Shown in pieces: positions 1-7,758 of a DNA stretch of 64,000 nucleotides (position 1 is its first letter; each line of letters begins with the position of its first letter). A program made the translations under genes and the position numbers. The notes beneath the pieces were generated by a model. That model had not been told where the DNA came from. It was given only the letters and a program-made list of their open reading frames with translations, and did no database searches. This stretch comes from Trabulsiella odontotermitis (GTDB lineage Bacteria; Pseudomonadota; Gammaproteobacteria; Enterobacterales; Enterobacteriaceae), in NCBI RefSeq assembly GCF_030053895.1, contig NZ_CP125781.1, positions 2,542,001 through 2,606,000 of the forward strand. The letters are read 5' to 3'.

Positions 1-2
1 TC

Positions 3-179
3 GACCCTTCAGAAGACTGGCTGGAGCATGTCGATTTCGACCTCGATCCAGACTTCTTCGCCGAAGTGGTGATTGGCCTCGCAGATACCGATGGCGGCGA
101 GCTCAATGATATTTTCGCCCGTGTGCTGCTCTGTCGCGAAAAAGACCATAAATTCTGCCACATCCTGTGGCGTGAGTAA
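3..179 (+). CDS. yciU: YciU, DUF440 family protein, 3' end only
   Basis: This is the C-terminal 58 residues of a small acidic protein, cut by the window edge. The visible part (EHVDFDLDPDFFAEVVIGLA near its start and the ending CHILWRE) matches my memory of E. coli YciU, a DUF440 protein of about 109 residues described as a DNA-mimic-like acidic fold. The molecular role is not established. It is convergent with oppF and shares a bidirectional terminator with it, as in E. coli. Confidence 0.85.
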   Translation, partial: DPSEDWLEHVDFDLDPDFFAEVVIGLADTDGGELNDIFARVLLCREKDHKFCHILWRE

Positions 180-182
180 TAA

Positions 183-212
183 AAAGGCCGACATTATGTC
201 GGCCTTTTTATT
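183..212. terminator. Bidirectional terminator between yciU and oppF
   Basis: A GGCCGACA/TGTCGGCC stem with a short AT loop is flanked by an A-run on the left and a T-run on the right, so it can end transcripts from both strands. Confidence 0.75.
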
Positions 213-1215
213 ATAACGGGTCTACCTTCAGACAGGAGACCGCGTGGCGGAAACTCCCTTCGAGTACCGGTCGCGTTTTAGCACACTCCGGCCCGGCAAT
301 CGGGCAGCGCGTGCGGAATACGCACCCGGAAGGCGGGTTAATCGGCGACGGAAGTTCCCCTTCCAGCAACTGGATCTCTTTCGCTTTTTCCAGGTCGGGA
401 TCAGGGATCGGCACCGCTGACATCAGTGCCCGGGTGTAGGGATGCAGCGGGTTGTGATACACCTCATCGTAAGTGCCAAGCTCAACGGCATGGCCCAGAT
501 ACATCACCAGCACGCGATCAGAGATATGCTTCACCACCGCCAGGTCGTGGGCGATGAAAATCAGCGACAGTCCCATCTCACGCTGCAGCTGTTGCAGCAG
601 GTTAACCACCTGCGCCTGAATCGACACATCCAGCGCGGAAACCGGCTCGTCACAAATAATCAGTTTTGGCTCAAGGATCAGCGCGCGGGCGATGCCGATA
701 CGCTGACATTGTCCGCCTGAGAATTCATGCGGATAGCGGTTAATCAGATTCGGCAGCAAACCCACTTTCATCATCATCGTTTTGACGCGATCACGGACTT
801 CCTGACGCGGCATTTTAGGATGATAGGTGCGCAGCGGCTCCGCGATAATTTCGCCGATGGTCATGCGCGGGTTCAGTGAGGCCAGCGGATCCTGGAAAAT
901 CATCTGGATGTCACTGCGTACGGCACGCCACTCATCCGGTTTCATGCCCAGCAGATCTTTCCCCAGCCACGCCACCTTTCCGTCTGTCGCTTTCACCAGA
1001 CCAATGATCGCGCGCGCAAAGGTAGACTTACCGCAGCCCGACTCGCCCACCACGCCCAGCGTTTCCCCTTCGTACAGACGCAGGGTGACGCCATCCACGG
1101 CTTTCAGCGTTTTCGCCGGCTGCCAGAACCACTGTTTGCCGTCTTTGATATCGAAATGCACTTTCAGATCAGCAATTTCGAGCAGCACTTTACGATTTTC
1201 AGTTACGGCGTTCAT
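211..1215 (-). CDS. oppF: Oligopeptide ABC transporter ATPase OppF
   Basis: One of the two ATPases that drive oligopeptide import through OppBC. At 334 residues it has the usual family length. Visible motifs are the Walker A GESGCGKST (about residue 57), the ABC signature SGGQCQRIGIARAL, Walker B LIICDEP and the switch histidine in IAHDLAVV. The C-terminal oligopeptide-transporter extension carries cysteines (GCVFRTRCPIAGPEC), as is typical of Opp/Dpp ATPases. Its ATG overlaps the oppD stop by 4 bases, indicating translational coupling. It is the last gene of oppABCDF. Confidence 0.97.
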   Translation of the reverse strand: MNAVTENRKVLLEIADLKVHFDIKDGKQWFWQPAKTLKAVDGVTLRLYEGETLGVVGESGCGKSTFARAIIGLVKATDGKVAWLGKDLLGMKPDEWRAVRSDIQMIFQDPLASLNPRMTIGEIIAEPLRTYHPKMPRQEVRDRVKTMMMKVGLLPNLINRYPHEFSGGQCQRIGIARALILEPKLIICDEPVSALDVSIQAQVVNLLQQLQREMGLSLIFIAHDLAVVKHISDRVLVMYLGHAVELGTYDEVYHNPLHPYTRALMSAVPIPDPDLEKAKEIQLLEGELPSPINPPSGCVFRTRCPIAGPECAKTRPVLEGSFRHAVSCLKVDPL

Positions 1216-2222
1216 AACAGATCCCCCACCGGTTTAAAGCAGGCGCGTAAACGCCCTGGCGCAAACTCCTCCAGCGGCGGAGCACTATGGCAGATTTCCA
1301 TCGCGTGCGGGCAGCGCGGCTGGAACGGACAACCTTTCGGCAGACGCAGCAGGTTTGGCGGGTTACCCGGAATCGTCAGCAGTGATTCGCCTTCCGCATC
1401 CAGACGCGGCACAGCATTCAGCAGTCCAATAGAATACGGATGCGCAGGATGGTAAAACACGTCGCGCGCCTGACCATATTCCATGGTGCGTCCGGCATAC
1501 ATCACCAGCACTTTGTCACAGATACCGGCAACGACGCCGAGATCGTGGGTGATCATAATGATGGCGGTATTGAACTCGCGCTTGAGTTCATTGAGCAGAG
1601 TCATGATTTGCGCCTGCACGGTAACGTCGAGCGCGGTGGTTGGCTCATCAGCAATCAGCAGTTTCGGACGGCACATCAACGCCATCGCAATCATCACGCG
1701 CTGGCGCATACCACCGGAAAACTCGTGCGGGAACATGCGCATGCGCTTGCGCGCTTCCGGCATTTTGACCGCATCCAGCATTTTGACCGACTCTTCGAAC
1801 GCTTCCGCTTTACCCATGTTTTTATGCAGCATCAGCACTTCCATTAGCTGCTCGCCGACACGCATATACGGGTTCAGGGAGGTCATCGGATCCTGGAAAA
1901 TCATCGAGATCTGCTCTGCGCGTAGTTTGTTCAGCTCGCGCTCGGGCAGATTCAGGATTTGCCGTCCATTGAACGTTGCGGAGCCGCCGATGGTGCCGTT
2001 CTGTGCCAGCAAGCCCATCAGCGCAAAGGCGGTCTGGGATTTACCGGAACCGGACTCACCCACGATGCCCAGCGTCTCGCCCGCTTTCAGGCTGAAATTA
2101 AGATCATTGACCGCCGTGACGTCGCCATCCGGCGTTTTAAACGTCACACGTAAATCTTTCACGTCCAGCAGCAGCGATGACTGTTGCTGTTGCGGGGTTT
2201 TTACCATGTCAATCGTACTCAT
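1212..2222 (-). CDS. oppD: Oligopeptide ABC transporter ATPase OppD
   Basis: The second Opp ATPase, 336 residues, acting on the cytoplasmic face as a heterodimer with OppF. It has Walker A GESGSGKSQ, signature SGGMRQRVMIAMAL and Walker B LLIADEP. The C-terminal cysteine group (GCPFQPRCPHAMEIC) belongs to the region reported to bind an iron-sulphur cluster in this subfamily. AAGGAG lies about 8 bases before the ATG. The N-terminal 16 residues (rich in Gln) differ from E. coli, but the start is well placed. It lies 11 bases after oppC. Confidence 0.97.
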   Translation of the reverse strand: MSTIDMVKTPQQQQSSLLLDVKDLRVTFKTPDGDVTAVNDLNFSLKAGETLGIVGESGSGKSQTAFALMGLLAQNGTIGGSATFNGRQILNLPERELNKLRAEQISMIFQDPMTSLNPYMRVGEQLMEVLMLHKNMGKAEAFEESVKMLDAVKMPEARKRMRMFPHEFSGGMRQRVMIAMALMCRPKLLIADEPTTALDVTVQAQIMTLLNELKREFNTAIIMITHDLGVVAGICDKVLVMYAGRTMEYGQARDVFYHPAHPYSIGLLNAVPRLDAEGESLLTIPGNPPNLLRLPKGCPFQPRCPHAMEICHSAPPLEEFAPGRLRACFKPVGDLL

Positions 2223-2233
2223 GGCGGGGCTCC

Positions 2234-3142
2234 TTAGCGGTCTTTCGGATCGAGGGCATCACGCAGGCCATCGCCGATAAAGTTAAAACAAAACAGGGTA
2301 ACCACCAGGAAACCTGCCGGGAACAGCAGCAGCCACGGAGAAACTTCCATGGAGTTGGCGCCATCACTCAGTAATGCCCCCCAACTGCTGAGCGGCTCCT
2401 GCGTACCCAGACCAAGGAAGCTCAGGAACGATTCAAACAAAATCATGCTGGGAACCAGCAGCGATGCATACACCACCACCACGCCCAGCACGTTCGGTAC
2501 GATATGACGCACCACGATGCTGCCGGTCGAGACCCCGCCGACCTGCGCCGCTTCGATGAACTCTTTGCGCTTCAGACTCAGCGTCTGGCCGCGAACGATA
2601 CGCGCCATATCCAGCCAGGAGACCATCCCGATGGCAACGAAGATCAGCAGGATGTTTTGCCCAAAGAAGGTGACCAGCAGGATTACGAAGAACATGAACG
2701 GGAAGGAGTTGAGGATTTCCAGCACACGCATCATGAAGGAGTCGATTTTACCGCCGAGATAGCCAGACAGAGACCCGTACAGGGTGCCGACAATCACCGC
2801 CACCAGCGCTGCGGCAATACCCACCATCAGCGAAATGCGCCCGCCAATCGCCACACGCACCAGCAGATCGCGCCCGGAGGAGTCCGTGCCGAAATAGTGC
2901 CCGGATTCGGTATCCGGCGCGTTAGACATCATGCCCCAGTCAGTATCGAAATAGGTAAACTGAGACAGCATTGGCGCCAGGGTCACAAAAAGCGCAATCA
3001 GGATCAGCACCACCAGGCTCGCGACGGCGGCACGGTTATGCACAAAGCGTCGACGGGCGTCCTGCCACAAGCTGCGTCCTTCAACGTCCAGTTTTTCACT
3101 GAAGTGTTCCAGCGCCTCGCTGTTTTTCTTACTTAACATCAT
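2234..3142 (-). CDS. oppC: Oligopeptide ABC transporter permease OppC
   Basis: Inner-membrane permease subunit, 302 residues as in E. coli. The long N-terminal cytoplasmic stretch (about 35 residues) precedes the first membrane helix (VASLVVLILIALFVTLAPML), followed by a periplasmic segment and further helices. The EAA loop is visible as EFIEAAQVGGVSTGSIVVRH, which docks on the ATPases. It sits between oppB and oppD with short gaps, in the standard gene order. Confidence 0.97.
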   Translation of the reverse strand: MMLSKKNSEALEHFSEKLDVEGRSLWQDARRRFVHNRAAVASLVVLILIALFVTLAPMLSQFTYFDTDWGMMSNAPDTESGHYFGTDSSGRDLLVRVAIGGRISLMVGIAAALVAVIVGTLYGSLSGYLGGKIDSFMMRVLEILNSFPFMFFVILLVTFFGQNILLIFVAIGMVSWLDMARIVRGQTLSLKRKEFIEAAQVGGVSTGSIVVRHIVPNVLGVVVVYASLLVPSMILFESFLSFLGLGTQEPLSSWGALLSDGANSMEVSPWLLLFPAGFLVVTLFCFNFIGDGLRDALDPKDR

Positions 3143-3156
3143 GGCGTACTCCAGTG

Positions 3157-4077
3157 TCAGTAACGGATTTTCGGATCGATGACGGCATACAGCACGTCAA
3201 CTACCGCGTTGAACAGGATCGTCAGCGCGCCGACCAGAATCGTAAGGCTCAGCACCAGCGAGTAGTCACGGTTAAGCGCACCGTTAACGAACAGCTGGCC
3301 GATGCCCGGCAAACCATAAATAGTTTCGATGACCATTGAACCGGTGATAATACCGACGAAAGCCGGCCCCATATAGGAAAGTACCGGCAGCAACGCAGGT
3401 TTCAGCGCATGGCGGAAGATAATCCGCCGCATCGGTAGTCCTTTGGCGCGCGCGGTACGAATAAAATTAGAGTGCAGCACTTCAATCATCGAGCCGCGGG
3501 TAATACGCGCGATACTGGCGATATACGCGAGCGACAACGCCACCATCGGCAGGATCATAAATTTCAGCGCCCCGCCGTTCCAGCCGCCGCCGGGCAACCA
3601 GTGCAGCGTAATAGCAAAAACCATCACCAGCAGCGGCGCGACAACAAAGCTCGGGATAACCACCCCGGTCATCGCAAACCCCATGACGGTGTAATCCCAC
3701 GCGGTGTTTTGCCTGAGGGCGGCAATCACCCCCGCACTAACGCCAACGATCACAGCGAACAAAAAAGCCGCTGCCCCCAGCTTCGCAGAAACCGGGAAAC
3801 TGGCCGCCACCAGATCATTGACCGAGTAATCCTTATATTTAAATGACGGTCCGAAATCGCCATGCGCCAGCTGCTTCAGGTAGCTGAAATATTGCGTGGA
3901 GATTGGATCGTTAAGATGGTATTTCGCCTCAATGTTGGCCATGACTTCTGGCGGCAACGTACGTTCACCAGTGAATGGACTTCCCGGTGCGAGGCGCATC
4001 ATGAAGAAGGAAATAGTAATAAGAACAAAGAGTGTCGGAATCGCTTCCAGACAACGACGAAATATAAATTTTAACAT
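3157..4077 (-). CDS. oppB: Oligopeptide ABC transporter permease OppB
   Basis: Inner-membrane permease that pairs with OppC, 306 residues. Starts MLKFIFRRCLEAIPTLFVLI, giving a first membrane helix at about residues 9-30, followed by five more helices. The EAA-type loop is NFIRTARAKGLPMRRIIFRH. The 88-base gap to oppA allows differential expression of the abundant binding protein relative to the membrane subunits. Confidence 0.97.
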   Translation of the reverse strand: MLKFIFRRCLEAIPTLFVLITISFFMMRLAPGSPFTGERTLPPEVMANIEAKYHLNDPISTQYFSYLKQLAHGDFGPSFKYKDYSVNDLVAASFPVSAKLGAAAFLFAVIVGVSAGVIAALRQNTAWDYTVMGFAMTGVVIPSFVVAPLLVMVFAITLHWLPGGGWNGGALKFMILPMVALSLAYIASIARITRGSMIEVLHSNFIRTARAKGLPMRRIIFRHALKPALLPVLSYMGPAFVGIITGSMVIETIYGLPGIGQLFVNGALNRDYSLVLSLTILVGALTILFNAVVDVLYAVIDPKIRY

Positions 4078-4165
4078 TGCCCGTACCTTCTGGCGTGTGC
4101 CTTTGCACTGCTCTCAAATAAGACACAGTGGAGCGAGGAAAAATCCCTCGCTCCACGCATTGCCA

Positions 4166-5797
4166 TTAATGCTTGATAATATACAAGTTCTTGACGTGGA
4201 TATTATCCATCGGATCTTTACCGGTATAACCACCAACCCATGGTTTCACGAGGCGGGCGTTAACGTAGTAATAAACCGGGGCAATTGCAGAATCTTTATC
4301 CAGCTGCATTTCTGCTTTGTCGTACAGCGCGGTACGCTGCGCTTCATCCGTCACTTTCAGCGCATCCGCCAGGATAGTATCAAAGGCTTCGCTCTTATAG
4401 TGCGCGGTATTGTTGGAGCTGTTCGACAGCAGCATGTTCAGGAAGGATGTCGGTTCGTTATAATCCGCACACCAGGCCGCACGCGCCACATCAAAGTTGC
4501 CCTGATGACGGGTGTCGAGGAAGGTTTTCCACTCCTGGTTTTCCAGCTTCACGTTAACGCCCAGATTTTTCTTCCAGATGGACGCCACGGCAATAGCCAG
4601 TTTTTTGTGCAGATCAGAGGTGTTATAGAGCAGATTGAAGGTCAGCGGTTTGTCCGCCGTATAGCCTGCTTCAGCCAGCAGTTTTTTCGCTTCTGCGTTA
4701 CGTTTTTCCTGTGACCACTTAAACCATTCCGGCTCGGTCAGTTTTGCGCCATCGGTATATGGCGGGGTGAAACCGTAAGCAGGCAGGTCGCCCTGGTTTT
4801 TCACTTTATTGACGATAATGTCGCGATCCAGACCCAGTTTCAGTGCGGTACGGACACGCACATCCGTGAACGGGGCTTTCTGGTTGTTAATTTCGTAATA
4901 ATAAGTGCAGAGATAGGGATCAACATGCACTTCATTCGGGATCTCTTTTTTCAGCTTCTGGAATAACTCGATCGGCATGTTGTTATAGGTCATGTCGATT
5001 TCGCCGCTACGATAGCGGTTAACGTCGGTCACTTCAGAGGAAATTGGCAGGTAGGTGACCTGGTTAATCACCGTCTTGGCGTTATCCCAGTAATTAGGGT
5101 TACGCTCCAGAACAATACGTTCGTTGACCACCCACTCTTTCAGTTTATACGCGCCGTTAGAAACAATATTCGCCGGCTGGGTCCACTTCTCACCATATTT
5201 TTCAATAGCGGCTTTAGGAACTGGCGTCATGGAGGAGTGAACAAGCAGTTTATAGAAATAAGGAACAGGTTCAGATAAGGTCACTTCCAGCGTATGGTCA
5301 TCAACAGCTTTCACGCCGAGATCGGTCGCCGGCTTTTTCCCGGCAATAATGTCATCAATATTAGCGATATGACCATACTGCAAATAACTTTCATAAGGAG
5401 AAGCGGTTTTCGGATCAGCCAGGCGCTGCCAGCTGTAGACGAAATCCTGCGCCGTTACCGGCGAACCGTCTGACCATTTTGCGTCTTTACGCAGATGGAA
5501 TGTCCAGACTTTAAAATCTTTGTTATCCCACGATTCTGCCACGCCAGGCACTGGCTGGCCATCAACGCCGGTTTCCACTAAGCCTTCGAACAGATCGCGG
5601 TTGATGTTCGATTCCGGTACACCTTCAATTTTGTGCGCATCGAGCGACTGTACTTCAGTACCGTTATTACGCACCAGCGTTTGCTTTTCCGCCAACTGAA
5701 CACCCGCTGGTACATCGGCAGCCATGGCCGCATTGCCAGCGATTAGTGCAGTGAAGACACCTGCTGCAATTAGACTTTTTTTTGTAATGATGGACAT
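4166..5797 (-). CDS. oppA: Periplasmic oligopeptide-binding protein OppA
   Basis: Periplasmic receptor that delivers peptides of roughly 2-5 residues to OppBCDF. The 543-residue protein starts with a signal peptide (MSIITKKSLIAAGVFTALIAG, cleavage expected after AMA near residue 26) and matches the SBP_bac_5 family over its length, ending YIIKH. First gene of the opp operon. The start is preceded by GAGGAG and a C/A-rich stretch that is the usual target of the small RNA GcvB. Confidence 0.98.
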   Translation of the reverse strand: MSIITKKSLIAAGVFTALIAGNAAMAADVPAGVQLAEKQTLVRNNGTEVQSLDAHKIEGVPESNINRDLFEGLVETGVDGQPVPGVAESWDNKDFKVWTFHLRKDAKWSDGSPVTAQDFVYSWQRLADPKTASPYESYLQYGHIANIDDIIAGKKPATDLGVKAVDDHTLEVTLSEPVPYFYKLLVHSSMTPVPKAAIEKYGEKWTQPANIVSNGAYKLKEWVVNERIVLERNPNYWDNAKTVINQVTYLPISSEVTDVNRYRSGEIDMTYNNMPIELFQKLKKEIPNEVHVDPYLCTYYYEINNQKAPFTDVRVRTALKLGLDRDIIVNKVKNQGDLPAYGFTPPYTDGAKLTEPEWFKWSQEKRNAEAKKLLAEAGYTADKPLTFNLLYNTSDLHKKLAIAVASIWKKNLGVNVKLENQEWKTFLDTRHQGNFDVARAAWCADYNEPTSFLNMLLSNSSNNTAHYKSEAFDTILADALKVTDEAQRTALYDKAEMQLDKDSAIAPVYYYVNARLVKPWVGGYTGKDPMDNIHVKNLYIIKH

Positions 5798-5814
5798 TGT
5801 GTTGTGACTCCTCT
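5798..5814 (-). promoter_or_regulatory. oppA ribosome binding site with C/A-rich GcvB-type target
   Basis: On the minus strand GAGGAG is followed by TCACAACACA and then the oppA ATG. The CACAACA core is the motif known to pair with the G/U-rich R1 region of GcvB, which represses oppA translation in Salmonella. The pairing here is inferred from the motif only. Confidence 0.6.
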
Positions 5815-6563
5815 CTTTATAATGGCTGGTTTACCAGCTTGTATGTTCCCGTTCGGGTTCCTGTACAGCGCAGGAGCTTTTGCAACTGCCAGGTCGTTTT
5901 CTACTGCTTGCTATCACCGACTTTTTCATTACGGTCGCTCGGACGGCAACCTTACGTCGATTCGTTATACGCCCCCCCTGTCGGGACGCGTCTGGTCTAT
6001 TTATTCGTAATGAGCGGTTATATGAAAACTGTTCTCATCTACGTACAAATTAATCCGTACATCAGGCCGGAAAGTAGCAAATGGCTTACTGCGCCGCCAA
6101 TACAATTTGCAAATTTGTTAACCAATTCTCTTTTACTGAATAAGTCGCCCTGTCACAACCCGGCCAGGCTTTTTCATAAAACCTGCTAATGACTGCGTTA
6201 TCAGCCAGTTAGATTAAATCCGGAAAGATGACTTTCAGGTGAAACCGTGCCTGAGTGTTTTTTGCACAAAAACTTAACAATTGATTATTATTTAGCACAT
6301 TCAACTGCCCGTTAACTGAAATTACTAATATCATTTCAATTATCCGACAGCAAGCCCAAGAGTATCATGTGAAAGAAATAACATTATCGCGGGGTTTTTT
6401 GCGGGTATCGCAACACAGAATATCGCCCTAACCTTTTGATATATCGTGTTTTAAACAATCATCAGGAAAGATTATGCTAAATGCGTTTTTCAAATAAATT
6501 GATATGATTTGCGAATATTGAAGCGGAAACGGAGCACATCGCCCCGTTTCGCAGTCTGCAGGC
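5815..6563. other. Long intergenic region between ychE and oppA
   Basis: About 750 bases with no convincing gene. The segment near oppA (5820-6060) is moderately GC-rich and probably an untranslated leader and promoter; the segment at 6240-6500 is strongly AT-rich, as expected for nucleoid-protein or Lrp binding upstream of opp. An open frame at 5797-6189 lacks a ribosome binding site and family features. A short GC-rich repeat before the ychE stop may help termination of ychE transcripts. Confidence 0.5.
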
Positions 6564-7211
6564 TTAATTCAGAAGGCCCGGGAAAATCGCTTTGATCCCG
6601 GTAACGATAAACTCGATACCCAGCGCCATCAGCAGCAGGCCCATAATACGGGTGACGACGTTAATACCGGTTTGCCCCAGCAAACGTACCAGCCAGGGTG
6701 CGAGACGGAAAACGCCCCAACAGCAGAAAGCAAAAAGCGCGATGGCGATGGAAAACCCGATCAGGTGCGCCAGACTATGATAGCGAGTTCCCCAGACGAT
6801 GGTAGAACTGATGGCCCCCGGCCCCGCCATGAGCGGCAACGCCAGTGGCACAACGCCGACATTCTCACGGATCGCCGTTTCTGATTTTTCCTGCTTGTTC
6901 TGTTTATCTTCACCCAGTTTGCCGCTAATCATCGACATCGCAATGGTGACGACAAGGATGCCGCCGGCGATGCGGAATGAATCGATGGAAATACCAAATA
7001 ACTGCAGAATGCCGTCGCCTAAAAACAGTGACGTCCAGAGAATGATAGCAACGGACAGCGTGGCGGTAAGGTTCGTTTTGTTTCTGACCGGCGCCGACTG
7101 GTAGCTGGTCATACTAATAAAGACAGGAATAATCCCGACCGGGTTAACCAGAGCAAATAGCCCGATGAAAAATTTGGTGTACGTGGGAAAATCAAACAAG
7201 GTTTGAATCAC
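6564..7211 (-). CDS. ychE: MarC-family integral membrane protein YchE
   Basis: A 215-residue protein with about six membrane helices, MarC/UPF0056 family (VNPVGIIPVF near residue 22, PLALPLMAGPGAIS near 122). MarC proteins were once linked to drug resistance, but their transport substrate is unknown. The open frame extends 17 codons upstream, but GTG at 7211 is preceded by GGAG at 6 bases and gives the usual IQTLFDFP start and family length. Same neighbours (oppA, adhE) as in E. coli. Confidence 0.9.
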   Translation of the reverse strand: MIQTLFDFPTYTKFFIGLFALVNPVGIIPVFISMTSYQSAPVRNKTNLTATLSVAIILWTSLFLGDGILQLFGISIDSFRIAGGILVVTIAMSMISGKLGEDKQNKQEKSETAIRENVGVVPLALPLMAGPGAISSTIVWGTRYHSLAHLIGFSIAIALFAFCCWGVFRLAPWLVRLLGQTGINVVTRIMGLLLMALGIEFIVTGIKAIFPGLLN

Positions 7212-7758
7212 GCTTAGCTCCGCAGGCTCATCAAAATAGGTCGTTGACGTAATATAAAGCAAGGCTGTGACCCGTTAACGATCACAATCGCGATGCTGAG
7301 CCTCTCGCCTGTAGAGCGGGACACAGCCTGTTATCCGCGCTGAAGATACGCTTTTTATGAGTATAGTTCACCTCAATTCTTCTTAAAAAATGGCTTCATT
7401 ACAGAGTGTTATATATTCATTTGGATTATGTTAATGTCATCCTGCCATTGAAAACGATTCCGTCACAATTGCTACAAATGCCGTGAAATGGGGTGCTGAA
7501 AGGTGTCAGCTTGGGTTTATCTTGATCCAGATCACGTAATTTGTACTCAGAAGTGAGTAATCTTGCTTACGCCACCAGGGAGTACAGCGTCATTCGTTAG
7601 TGGTGCCTGAGGTGAGGCTCTTTTAGTAAATCTGTGAATCGGGATCGTAAGTAATCAGTTGTTTTATTGGCTCTTACGCAAGCAGCAAACGTGCTGTCTA
7701 TACTGATTTAGCGTGCAGCTGATTTACTAAAAAAGTTTAACATTATCAGGAGAGCATT
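7212..7758. promoter_or_regulatory. Divergent regulatory region of ychE and adhE
   Basis: A 547-base gap. The adhE-proximal 250 bases form a long leader, as in E. coli, where adhE has an extended untranslated region under Cra, Fis and redox control. An FNR/CRP-like palindrome lies at 7522-7535. AGGAG is placed 8 bases before the adhE ATG. I see no further gene. Confidence 0.6.
7522..7535. promoter_or_regulatory. FNR/CRP-like palindrome upstream of adhE
   Basis: TTGATCCAGATCAC matches the FNR consensus TTGAT-N4-ATCAA at 9 of 10 positions. Its place about 225 bases before adhE suggests oxygen or redox control. Which protein binds is inference. Confidence 0.45.

Noticed and set aside
5797..6189. 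130-residue open frame upstream of oppA on the plus strand.
   Set aside because: It begins inside the oppA start region, has no ribosome binding site and no recognisable domain; composition does not look coding.
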